Assembly (NCBI GenBank): GCA_047603135.1
Contig: JBLKOW010000025.1
Coordinates: 1-12,114 of the forward strand
Source: JACJVV01 sp047603135
Lineage (GTDB): Archaea; Nanobdellota; Nanobdellia; Woesearchaeales; JACJVV01
Length of the DNA: 12,114 bases
Direction of reading: 5' to 3'
The notes beneath the pieces were generated by a model. It saw only the letters and a list, made by a program, of their open reading frames with translations, had not been told where the DNA came from and ran no database searches. This document shows, piece by piece, positions 1 to 5,860 of the stretch (its first letter is position 1; each line of letters opens with the position of its first letter). Position numbers and translations under genes: made by a program.

Positions 1-468
1 GGACCTGTTCAGCGAATTGAAGTTGGAAGATCTGTTCTTGACACAGAAATTACCAACGTAGCAGCTGACAACTTAATTGTTGTTGGTGGACCTTGTGCGA
101 ACACAGTTGCAGCAACTCTCTTAGGTGTTTCACCAAACGCTCCTGGATGTTTTGAAGACTTCCCAGTAAGCCAAGGCGAAGGTATCATCAAGATGGTTGA
201 AAGTGGTGACAAAGTAGCAGTTATTGTTGCTGGTTACTCCGCAGCAGACACTCGTGCAGCAGCTGAAGTACTTGCTAACTACGAAGATTATGCAGATGAT
301 CTCGAAGGCATGGACGAAGTTGTTGTATCAGGTCAAACCATCATGGCTCCAACCGTAGCTCCAGAACCAACTCCAGAAGCAGATGCTGATGAAGATGATT
401 CTGAAGAAGACGAAGAAGGCGATGATGACCACGAAGAGTCTGACGACGAAAACAACGACGAAGAATAA
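1..468 (+). CDS. S-layer protein, C-terminal part (5' end outside window)
   Basis: The frame is open from base 1 to a TAA at 466-468, giving the last 155 residues of a larger protein. It reads as an archaeal S-layer C-terminal domain: a region with NLIVVGGPCAN, then a GxGIIKMVESGDKVAVIVAG segment and the motif AGYSAADTRAAAEVLANYEDYA, which resembles the C-terminal domains of DPANN and methanogen S-layer proteins. The last ~45 residues are a low-complexity tail, first Pro/Thr/Glu and then almost pure Asp/Glu with a few His and Asn. Such acidic tails are common on S-layer proteins and may bind cations or the membrane-proximal layer (inference). An internal ATG at 193 is in frame but is not the real start, because the homologous domain continues upstream of it. 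The product should form or anchor the outer protein lattice. The gene ends in a strong terminator, so it is the last gene of its transcript. Confidence 0.85.
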   Translation, partial: GPVQRIEVGRSVLDTEITNVAADNLIVVGGPCANTVAATLLGVSPNAPGCFEDFPVSQGEGIIKMVESGDKVAVIVAGYSAADTRAAAEVLANYEDYADDLEGMDEVVVSGQTIMAPTVAPEPTPEADADEDDSEEDEEGDDDHEESDDENNDEE

Positions 469-511
469 GAGGAGTAATTCCTCTTAATTTTTTTATTTTT
501 TTTATTTTTAC
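467..511 (+). terminator. Hairpin plus T-run terminator of the S-layer gene
   Basis: A perfect 7-bp stem (AAGAGGA at 467-473, TCCTCTT at 479-485) with a 5-nt loop begins inside the stop codon. It is followed by a T-rich run to about 511 broken only by single A residues. T-runs alone suffice for archaeal termination; the hairpin strengthens the call. Confidence 0.75.
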
Positions 512-639
512 TATATTTCTAAGGTTTTTTGTGATGTATATTCCTTAATTCGTAAAGTTAATTCTGAACTATTTTAAATTACTTTATTAACTATACTTCG
601 TGGATTTATTGGTATTAGAATTTTTGAATCGAGGTTCCA

Positions 640-1231
640 TTATGTTCTATTTTTATCAATAATCTTCTTTAATTCTCTTCTGAATTTTTGTGCTCTTTCA
701 AGAGATGTTTTAGCTTTTGATTGCACAAGTACATTACCCATGTCATAAGTAAATGTACCTCTTTTCTTTTTCTCAAAGAAATATTCTTCCATTAATTCAT
801 CAGCTTTTTGCTTGCCAAGAATCCCAGCAGCATCTTCTTTTGCTTCAATAAAATCTTCTAAGAATTCCTTCTGTAATTTACCAGTAAGGTAAAAGTAATA
901 AATTACAGCATCAAATGTTACTGCATGAATTGAAAGGTCAGACTTAATCTTAATCCCTGAATTTTCAAGAAGAGCTCTTGCCATGTAGAACATACTATAA
1001 TAACTCGCATTTACAACCCAAAGCAATCCATTAAAGCTGGTAAAACCAAGAGATTCTTGTTTATTAGGGTTAGTAGATAGCTCGAAAAGAGCTTTTGCAG
1101 AATCAATTGAATCGTCAGCATTCTTAATAAAAAAAGCAATGTTCGGGTTTTTCTTTTGATTTTAGAATTTCTTCTTTGATAAATTGTTTAACTCTATTCT
1201 CAGATTCTTTTAATTTTTTTTCATCAATCAT
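640..1231 (-). pseudogene. HEPN-domain protein with a frameshift (toxin of HEPN-MNT pair)
   Basis: The gene starts at the ATG at 1231, four bases after the stop of the upstream nucleotidyltransferase gene and behind a GGGGAG ribosome-binding stretch. It runs MIDEKKLKESENRVKQFIK... and then hits a stop at 1124-1126. The rest of the protein continues one frame over: NPNIAFFIKNADDSIDSAKA, then LLWVVNASYYSMFYMARALL and on to a TAA at 640. A single one-base indel in the A5 run (1148-1152) or the T7 run (1129-1135, both as read on the minus strand) would restore one protein of about 196 residues, a normal HEPN size. HEPN proteins are helical and often RNases, paired with MNT nucleotidyltransferases that silence them by modification. 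A KKKRGTFTYD segment near the C-terminus lies where related proteins carry R-x-x-x-x-Y; no RxxxxH motif is visible. The shift could be real decay, a homopolymer sequencing error or programmed frameshifting; an internal start at 1026 would lack the first helices. Confidence 0.72.
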
Positions 1232-1235
1232 TTTA

Positions 1236-1832
1236 CTATCTCCCCTTAAGAATTAGTCTATAAAATAATTCTGCACCATATAATATAATGTGTTTATTTA
1301 AAATCTCATTAATAATATTCTTTTCATCGCGTTTCAAAAGCATTTCATAAACACTTTCAAAACCTATAACTCTTTCTTCAAAGGGCAGATCATAATTTGA
1401 TACTACATTATGAAGAAATCTTTCATGAAATTCAATCTTGTCAGTACTATCTACTATTAATAGTATATCAACATCTCTTGGTTTAATCGATTCTACAGCC
1501 GAACCAAAAATAAGCAATACAAAATTATCTTCTTTTATTTTGTTAATAATCTCCTCTCTAAATAATTTAATGTCTTTGTACTTTTCAAGAAAATTATCTC
1601 TTCTTAAATATTCGGCAAAAACAAGAGTTTCATGATGGATTTTATAATTCAATATTAGATTTTTATGTTTGTCTTGTTCAATTATCTTAGATTCTATTAA
1701 AGGCTGTATCGCTCTATGAGTAAGAGATACGTGCATTTTCAGTTTTCTTGCTACTTCTCGTAATGAAAATGATTCGGTTATATGGCCTACAAAGAACTGC
1801 AATACTTTAGCTGTGGATTTGTTGAGATACAT
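1236..1832 (-). CDS. HTH-MNT nucleotidyltransferase (antitoxin of HEPN-MNT pair)
   Basis: This 198-residue protein has an N-terminal winged-helix/HTH domain (about residues 5-60, with SLREVARKLKMHVSLTHRAI) and a C-terminal minimal nucleotidyltransferase domain. The catalytic signature is visible: G110-S111 and then D120-V-D122 in GSAVESIKPRDVDIL, the GSx8DxD pattern of the pol-beta superfamily. In known HEPN-MNT systems the MNT protein adds nucleotides to a tyrosine of the HEPN toxin and neutralises it; the HTH domain suggests that this one also represses its own promoter (inference). The ATG at 1832 has an AAGGTG ribosome-binding site five bases upstream and a TATA box about 40 bp upstream. 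The HEPN gene follows four bases after its stop, so the two form an operon. The MNT gene is intact while its partner is frameshifted. Confidence 0.82.
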   Translation of the reverse strand: MYLNKSTAKVLQFFVGHITESFSLREVARKLKMHVSLTHRAIQPLIESKIIEQDKHKNLILNYKIHHETLVFAEYLRRDNFLEKYKDIKLFREEIINKIKEDNFVLLIFGSAVESIKPRDVDILLIVDSTDKIEFHERFLHNVVSNYDLPFEERVIGFESVYEMLLKRDEKNIINEILNKHIILYGAELFYRLILKGR

Positions 1833-1833
1833 A

Positions 1834-1877
1834 TGTTCACCTTAATATGAATGAGTGTTCACTTATTAGTATATAAA
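1834..1877 (-). promoter_or_regulatory. Promoter and possible operator of the HTH-MNT gene
   Basis: On the minus strand a TTTATATA box lies at 1877-1870, placing the predicted transcript start near 1848 and giving a leader of about 15 nt that carries AAGGTG. The heptamer TGTTCAC (plus-strand reading) occurs at 1834-1840 and again at 1856-1862, spaced 22 bp or about two helical turns. This would suit a dimeric HTH autorepressor. Confidence 0.5.
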
Positions 1878-1952
1878 TGTTTTGTCTTTAATAGGTCTTT
1901 TCAGTTTAAACATCATGGTCTAGGTAAATCTATGTTAAATGAAATTCTCGGC

Positions 1953-2180
1953 TTACTTCTTGTATCTCTTAAAGAAATATTCTCTGCTCATATCTATTTC
2001 TTCAAGTATGCCCTTAAGAAGTCCTCGACTAATATCTTTATTAGAATGTATGGGTACTAAAGTGGTTCTCCCATCTGAATGTCTATAGAATCGATGACTT
2101 CCTTTCTGTCTTATAGAAACAAAACCTTCTTTCTCAAGAAATGTACATACTTCTTTAGAAGATAGTCTCGGTAATTTCAT
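1953..2180 (-). CDS. hicA: HicA family mRNA interferase toxin
   Basis: The 75-residue product matches HicA (YcfA-like) in length and motif. Residues 5-20 form the first helix, and the core GSHRFYRHSDGRTTLVPIHS (27-46) holds the conserved catalytic histidine (H29) of the double-stranded-RNA-binding fold. It continues with NKDISRGLLKGILEEI, the usual HicA C-terminal helix. HicA toxins cleave mRNA and tmRNA and are held inactive by HicB. The start codon overlaps the hicB stop by one base (TAATG), so translation is probably coupled. The C-terminal tail SREYFFKRYKK extends slightly past the typical end. Confidence 0.92.
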   Translation of the reverse strand: MKLPRLSSKEVCTFLEKEGFVSIRQKGSHRFYRHSDGRTTLVPIHSNKDISRGLLKGILEEIDMSREYFFKRYKK

Positions 2181-2401
2181 TAAACTACCTCAACTTGTTG
2201 AACTCCTACAAATTTAATTCGTTCTTCATCAGATTTGGTTTCATTCTGAACTTCAAGATATAATTCTATAGCTTCTTTTATATTTTTCATAAGCTCATCT
2301 AATGTATCGCCTTGAGTAATACAACCCTTAAGTTCAGGAACTCTACCTACGAAAGTTCCATCTTCGTCTTGCTCAATAATTACATTATATGTTTTTGCCA
2401 T
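2180..2401 (-). CDS. hicB: HicB family antitoxin
   Basis: This 73-residue protein has the HicB partial RNase-H-like fold: strand YNVIIEQDEDGTFVGRVPEL, then the hallmark GCITQGDTLDELMKNIKEAIELYLE. It ends soon after the core with a short beta-like tail and lacks the C-terminal HTH or RHH DNA-binding domain of longer HicB proteins. Its ability to repress its own promoter directly is therefore doubtful (inference). It precedes and overlaps hicA in the antitoxin-first order. The ATG at 2401 sits about 27 bp downstream of the centre of a TTTATAAA box with no clear ribosome-binding site, so the message is probably leaderless. Confidence 0.92.
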   Translation of the reverse strand: MAKTYNVIIEQDEDGTFVGRVPELKGCITQGDTLDELMKNIKEAIELYLEVQNETKSDEERIKFVGVQQVEVV

Positions 2402-2423
2402 GAGAATAATAAGTATATTTGTA

Positions 2424-2431
2424 TTTATAAA
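2424..2431 (-). promoter_or_regulatory. TATA box of hicBA
   Basis: TTTATAAA lies 23-30 bp upstream of the hicB ATG. The predicted transcript start falls within a few bases of the start codon, which fits a leaderless message. The 205-nt gap between hicB and the next gene (2402-2606) otherwise shows only weak short palindromes. Confidence 0.55.
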
Positions 2432-2606
2432 ATTTTATGTTAGTGGCGTGTAGAATATTTTATTCTTCCATGCTCTCTTGTGAATACTCGGAAGTCTTTA
2501 CTTCTATTTCATACACAGGTGTCTACACCGGTCTTATTTGTAGTCACCTTATTAATTGTATGTAGATTTAAAGTAGAAATGAAGATGATACAATTAAGTA
2601 TTTTTA

Positions 2607-2948
2607 CTATTCTCGATTATTGAAGTCATAACCAAATAGTTTTAAGTCACTTTTTAATTTATTAATTACTTCTTGCTGGTTATTTTTTTTACTTAAAGCT
2701 ACAAACTTAAGAAGGAATTCATCCAATTCTTCTTTAGTGAGTATATGCTTTCGTTTGCTATCCACTATAAAGTAAAAACGAAAAGTCTTTAAGCGCTTTT
2801 CACGGATAACAATGTTTGTAACTAATGCAACAAAATCGCCTTCAGAAGGTGTTGTTAAAGAAAGACTTTTTACAAGTTTTTTTGCTTCCTCTTTAGAAGT
2901 ATGTCTTTTAAGTTTTTTAATAAATTCCTTAGAAAATTCAACTACCAT
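2607..2948 (-). CDS. Candidate RelE/ParE-like toxin of a small archaeal TA pair
   Basis: This is a 113-residue protein, basic at the N-terminus (EFSKEFIKKLKRH, a typical RelE/ParE-superfamily opening) with a central strand pair (LKTFRFYFIVDSKRKHILTK). The C-terminal part, FVALSKKNNQQEVINKLKSD, is rich in Lys, Asn and Gln. The layout resembles uncharacterised DPANN proteins with an 'RFYFIvD...skeEl' core, but I cannot place it in a named family with certainty. It is preceded, with a 7-bp overlap, by a 64-residue RHH-like protein; this antitoxin-first arrangement with coupled translation is the main reason for calling it a toxin. Ribosome-dependent or free RNase activity is only a guess. Other possible roles for such a small basic protein cannot be excluded. 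Confidence 0.6.
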   Translation of the reverse strand: MVVEFSKEFIKKLKRHTSKEEAKKLVKSLSLTTPSEGDFVALVTNIVIREKRLKTFRFYFIVDSKRKHILTKEELDEFLLKFVALSKKNNQQEVINKLKSDLKLFGYDFNNRE

Positions 2949-3136
2949 CGCTCAATTTCTCTTAAAGCTTCTTTTAATGTTAGTGTATCTGCACTAAAAA
3001 ATACTTGTGCATTTCTCAGAGAGATTTCATTCTCATATAATCTATTCAGAACAGCATCCCACGATTCAGACTTGTGTGCAATTTGCTGTAATCTATCTCG
3101 TGTTTCTTTTTGGAGAGGTATTGTTGTTAATGGCAT
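2942..3136 (-). CDS. RHH-type antitoxin
   Basis: This 64-residue protein opens with a short beta strand (TTIPLQ), a helix (KETRDRLQQIAHKSE) and a second helix (SWDAVLNRLYENE), the order of VapB-like/RHH antitoxins. The acidic and hydrophobic remainder (SADTLTLKEALREIERW) would wrap the toxin. Its stop lies inside the toxin start region, with the sequence ATGGTAG shared by both genes. Just upstream of the ATG is a perfect 16-bp palindrome between the TATA box and the start codon, as expected for autorepression by an RHH dimer. No ribosome-binding site is visible and the transcript start falls within a few bases of the ATG. Confidence 0.75.
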   Translation of the reverse strand: MPLTTIPLQKETRDRLQQIAHKSESWDAVLNRLYENEISLRNAQVFFSADTLTLKEALREIERW

Positions 3137-3152
3137 CTTATAAGCTTATAAG
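3137..3152 (-). promoter_or_regulatory. 16-bp palindromic operator
   Basis: CTTATAAGCTTATAAG is a perfect palindrome made of two tandem copies of CTTATAAG, itself an 8-bp palindrome. A partial third copy (CTTATA) follows at 3156-3161. It covers the predicted transcript start of the adjacent antitoxin gene, a good position for repression. Confidence 0.6.
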
Positions 3153-3160
3153 TTACTTAT

Positions 3161-3170
3161 ATTTATATAA
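3161..3170 (-). promoter_or_regulatory. TATA box of the RHH/RelE-like operon
   Basis: TTATATAAAT on the minus strand is centred about 28 bp from the ATG at 3136, predicting an almost leaderless transcript that starts inside the palindromic operator. Confidence 0.5.
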
Positions 3171-3216
3171 TTTTTGGAGAATTTTTTTCTTTTAGGTAAA
3201 ATACTTACCGAAACTC

Positions 3217-3229
3217 TTATATATATATA
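3217..3229 (+). promoter_or_regulatory. TATA box of the small membrane protein gene
   Basis: An alternating TTATATATATATA stretch is centred about 29 bp upstream of the ATG at 3252. A start of transcription near 3248 would leave a leader of only a few bases. Confidence 0.5.
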
Positions 3230-3251
3230 CATACCATCTTAAAAAATACTC

Positions 3252-3740
3252 ATGTCAAAAAATTATACTAAGCAAATAGAGCCAAAACATTTTGTATTTT
3301 ATAATATTCTTTCATTTACTTTTTATGAATTAGTATGGATGTATCGTGTTTGGGACTTTTTTAAAGAAAAAGAAAAAAGTGATATTACTCCTGCACTGCG
3401 GATTATTTTTGCAGTTATATTTGTATATCCTCTTTTCAAAAAAATTCGTGATGAGAGTAAAGCACTGGGTTGGAAACAGGATTTCTCGCCTGTTGGAAGG
3501 GCGATATCATGGATTGCTATAAATATGACTGCACTTCTTACATATCCTTTTAATTTGCTCATTATCTTTACATTTATTCCATTAATAACTCCAATTAATG
3601 CAATGAATTATTATTACCAAAAGAAAGAAGGCAAAACTATTGCTCGTCCATGGCTTTGGTGGCAATATATATTGGTTATATTAGGTAGTTTATGGTGGCT
3701 TCTTGTTGTGATTGGTCTTGTTGCTGAATTACTACTATAG
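3252..3740 (+). CDS. Multi-pass membrane protein (DUF4234-like), unknown function
   Basis: This 162-residue protein is dominated by hydrophobic segments at about residues 13-33, 47-64, 83-113 and 134-161, predicting four to five membrane spans. Charged stretches (KEKEKSDI, KKIRDESKALGWKQD, QKKEGKTI) lie between them. An aromatic-rich N-terminus (VFYNILSFTFYELVWMYRVW) followed by charged residues and a second span recalls DUF4234-type small membrane proteins, but this is by eye only. It stands alone between two TA loci with its own promoter, and nothing in the context gives a function. Immunity, transport or envelope roles are all possible. Confidence 0.65.
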   Translation: MSKNYTKQIEPKHFVFYNILSFTFYELVWMYRVWDFFKEKEKSDITPALRIIFAVIFVYPLFKKIRDESKALGWKQDFSPVGRAISWIAINMTALLTYPFNLLIIFTFIPLITPINAMNYYYQKKEGKTIARPWLWWQYILVILGSLWWLLVVIGLVAELLL

Positions 3741-3769
3741 TATGTATGATCTTAAGCAATCTACCATAA

Positions 3770-3779
3770 AATATATATA
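3770..3779 (+). promoter_or_regulatory. TATA box of the decayed RHH/PemK locus
   Basis: ATATATATAA is centred about 28 bp upstream of the ATG at 3803. An AAGGAG sequence at 3783-3788 would lie upstream of the expected transcript start and is 14 bases from the ATG, so it is unlikely to be the working ribosome-binding site. Confidence 0.45.
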
Positions 3780-3802
3780 ATAAAGGAGTTATCTCACACG
3801 TT

Positions 3803-4202
3803 ATGAGTACGCAAATCAGTCTAAAACTATCTGATAAAATGAATGTAAGAGTAAAGAGCTATTCGGAAAGATTAGGTTATGATAGTGTACAAGATTTTAT
3901 TGAAAATCTCGCATTCGAGATTTGAATGGGGATCTGAATACCCCATCCTTTAGGGTGAGATTTTCAATTCCAAAAATCCGACTCAATCGTGAGTCCGTAA
4001 TACCCCAACATTTATGTTGGGGATAGGACGAACAACCGAGAGTCGGATTTTTGTTATTCGTGAAATTTTACGTGAGAAACTATTTGAAAGTGAAGCTGTT
4101 TCTGGAAAATTAACGTATAGTGCAAGTCAGGAGTCGCTTGGAAAGAATTGGCTTAGTAAGGAAGAGGATGAAGCGTGGGCCCACTTACAAAAGGAGATAT
4201 AA
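3803..4202 (+). pseudogene. RHH antitoxin gene split by a 157-bp insertion
   Basis: The first 33 codons (3803-3901) encode MSTQISLKLSDKMNVRVKSY and on to ...SVQDFI, an RHH strand and helix. Reading into the inserted DNA then gives a stop at 3923-3925 after 40 residues. The second half resumes at 4059 with REILREKLFESEA... and ends WLSKEEDEAWAHLQKEI at a TAA (4200-4202). This is the familiar C-terminal tail of archaeal RHH antitoxins that pair with PemK/MazF toxins. Joining 3901 to 4059 restores a continuous 80-residue antitoxin. The insertion is 157 bp, not a multiple of three, and carries in-frame stops, so the original protein cannot be made. A 62-residue frame beginning at an ATG inside the insertion (4014) could give only a chimera without the RHH domain. 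The toxin downstream is also broken, as expected once the antitoxin was lost. Confidence 0.85.
3902..4058 (+). mobile_element. 157-bp palindromic MITE-like insertion, IS200/IS605-like ends
   Basis: The insertion is bounded by the pentamer TTATT at 3897-3901 and 4054-4058, either a target duplication or a matching cleavage site. It contains two hairpin units. Unit 1 (3902-3965) pairs GAAAATCTC with GAGATTTTC and contains CCATCC-TTTA-GGGTG. Unit 2 (3971-4053) pairs CAAAAATCCGACTC with GAGTCGGATTTTTG, 14 perfect bp, around CCCCAACA-TTTA-TGTTGGGG. In both units the first arm can alternatively fold with a nearby copy: AAATCTCG-CATT-CGAGATTT in unit 1 and GACTCA-ATCG-TGAGTC in unit 2. The GAATACCCC...CTTTAGGG arrangement recalls the right-end hairpins of IS200/IS605-family elements, which often have a TTTA loop. 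No transposase is encoded, so this would be a non-autonomous derivative (PATE/MITE). The family link is inference; the insertion itself is well supported by the split gene. Confidence 0.7.
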
Positions 4203-4476
4203 TTCTCTTTCCCGTTCCCTTACACAGACTTGACGGGACAAAATTAAGGCCTGTTTAGTATTATCAGAGGAAATTGGTGATGATATAATTTTATGCCAAA
4301 TAACTTCTCAGAATATTCCTAAAGATACGTTTTCGGTATCTATTTCACCCTCAGATACTCTTAAAGGAAGCTTAAAGATTAGTAGCTATGCTCGGTGTAA
4401 TATGCTTTTTACCGCTGATAAGATTGATTGTAAAAAAGTATTATGTAGTATTTCCCCAAATAAGTATGATAAGTAA
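4175..4476 (+). pseudogene. PemK/MazF-family toxin, decayed by several frameshifts
   Basis: A GTG at 4175, overlapping the end of the antitoxin gene, opens GPLTKGDIILFP, the standard PemK/MazF start (KGDI-x-L-x-PFPFTDL). Two compensating one-base shifts between about 4213 and 4236 garble the PFPYTDLTG segment, which is readable in the next frame. The frame then returns to TKLRPV and stops at 4256-4258. Assuming one missing T there, the reading continues LVLSEEIGDDIILCQITSQN through KGSLKISSYARCNMLFTADK to a TAA at 4474-4476. About 100 residues are recoverable, the normal family length. Members cut mRNA at short motifs. With at least three indels it is not functional, consistent with loss of selection after or before the antitoxin was interrupted. 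Confidence 0.8.
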
Positions 4477-4558
4477 TTTCTGTTATAATGAGAACTATTT
4501 CTAAATAGGTTATTACTTCTACATAACTTCTATAACGTCTCTACAGTGGCGACATAGA

Positions 4559-4567
4559 TTTATAAAT
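4559..4567 (+). promoter_or_regulatory. TATA box of the cysteine-repeat operon
   Basis: TTTATAAAT is centred about 26 bp upstream of the ATG at 4589, so transcription should begin at or next to the start codon and the message should be leaderless. The preceding 112 bp (4477-4588) show no gene. Confidence 0.6.
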
Positions 4568-4588
4568 GTTCTTTTATAAAAAGAGTAT

Positions 4589-5860
4589 ATGGTAGATGAA
4601 TCTCTGCTGAACTATCTTAAGCAACAGCTTGCAAACGGATATTCACGGCAACAGTTGACTGACTTTCTTGTGCAAAGAGGCTATCCTATCGAAACTTTGA
4701 ATGAGTGTTTTGATGTAATTTATGACCAACATCCTCGTGCAGAACCATCGCACTCACGGCATCTATTTATACCACTAGTACTTATTGTCATAGTTTTCTT
4801 GGGTATTATTGGCACAATTACATATATTATTTTTTCTCCGGCTCCTCAAGGTGAATTACAACTTCAGTTTCAAATTCAGCCGACTATGAACGAGTTTGAA
4901 AACACTATTACACTGCGAAGAACTGCTGAATCAGACTCAGACCGTGCAATTCCAGTTACCATTACGTATCAAATATATAATGCAAATAATGAGCAAGTAC
5001 ATCAATTTGAGGAAAGTATGCTTTTAAGTGCACAAGACTCAAGTGAAGTTCCTTTCACAATTCCTGATGTGATTCCAGGCAGGTATCGTGTTTCTGCCAC
5101 TATTTCTCATCGAGATGTTACAGAAACAGCAGAAACGCACATAACAATTGCAGAAAGAGATACTCAACCAACACCTCAACCAGACCCACAACCAATGCCT
5201 GAACCTGACCCTGAACCTGATCAATGTCCGCTCTATATTGAGGAGCGTACATGTATGCGTTCTCGATGCGGGCCCGATACAGACTTTAGGGTAGTTTATG
5301 AGGATATTGTACCGTGCTGTGGAAATAATATCTGTGAAGCAGGAGAAACACCTGAAAATTGTCCTCAAGATTGTCAGGATCCAACTCAAACAGGTGCATT
5401 TAATTATTCAACTGATACTCACTTAATTACATTCATTAATGATGAAACAATACCCATTACCTCGCAAATTGAAAGCATTCGTGAATTATCAGAAACACGA
5501 TATAATGATGCAATGGAATTATGTGATGCAATTGTTTACCCTTATTATAAAAACATGTGTTTTTATGAGGTTGCTGATCAAACAGGTAATGCTCAAACAT
5601 GTACATTTATTACAGTTGAACGTGACCGCGATAGGTGTCATGCGCGTGTTTCACAGCATGTTGAAGATTCATCAGTATGTGATGAAATTACTTCTGCGCT
5701 TCGTCGTGATTCTTGTTATATGCGTTTTGCACTGCAAGGAGACTATTCAGTTTGTGACAAACTAGAAGATGCATATTATGTTGAATCATGTCGTAATCTT
5801 AAGGAATTAGGTCAAATGGCTCCTGATGCTGTTGCAGAATATGCACTGGGGGTGAGTTAG
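4589..5860 (+). CDS. Membrane-anchored protein with Cys-rich module and C-x11-C repeats
   Basis: This 423-residue protein has a clear modular order. Residues 1-45 form a small helical domain (LLNYLKQQLANGYSRQQLTD...GYPIETLNECF). Residues 58-83 are a single membrane span. Residues 85-192 are beta-rich and probably Ig-like (QFQIQP..., GRYRVSATISHRD). A Pro/Asp/Glu linker covers about 193-211. A module with eight cysteines (213-262) includes CGNNICEAGETPENCPQDC. A C-terminal helical region has cysteines at 312/324, 338/350, 364/376 and 389/401, four C-x11-C units with a 25-26-residue period. Everything after the span should lie outside the membrane, where the cysteines could form disulfides (inference). 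The second gene of the operon shares the general plan and the repeat. I know no function; CGNGxCEpGEtpenCPxDC-like modules and such repeats recur in uncharacterised DPANN surface proteins. Confidence 0.75.
   Translation: MVDESLLNYLKQQLANGYSRQQLTDFLVQRGYPIETLNECFDVIYDQHPRAEPSHSRHLFIPLVLIVIVFLGIIGTITYIIFSPAPQGELQLQFQIQPTMNEFENTITLRRTAESDSDRAIPVTITYQIYNANNEQVHQFEESMLLSAQDSSEVPFTIPDVIPGRYRVSATISHRDVTETAETHITIAERDTQPTPQPDPQPMPEPDPEPDQCPLYIEERTCMRSRCGPDTDFRVVYEDIVPCCGNNICEAGETPENCPQDCQDPTQTGAFNYSTDTHLITFINDETIPITSQIESIRELSETRYNDAMELCDAIVYPYYKNMCFYEVADQTGNAQTCTFITVERDRDRCHARVSQHVEDSSVCDEITSALRRDSCYMRFALQGDYSVCDKLEDAYYVESCRNLKELGQMAPDAVAEYALGVS

Noticed and set aside
2500..2545. GGTGT-CT-ACACC palindrome between hicB and the RelE-like gene
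   Set aside because: A 5-bp stem is too short to stand out in this sequence and it is far from any start codon or T-run.
3902..4058. The insertion as an archaeal bulge-helix-bulge intron
   Set aside because: The exon flanks (…GATTTTATT and CGTGAAATT…) are not complementary and no 3-nt bulge/4-bp helix/3-nt bulge pattern is seen at the junctions, whereas border TTATT repeats and terminal hairpins fit transposition.
5039..5765. ORFs overlapping the first cysteine-repeat protein in other frames
   Set aside because: Their composition is what out-of-frame reading of a Cys- and Glu-rich protein produces; the main frame has coherent domains over 423 residues.
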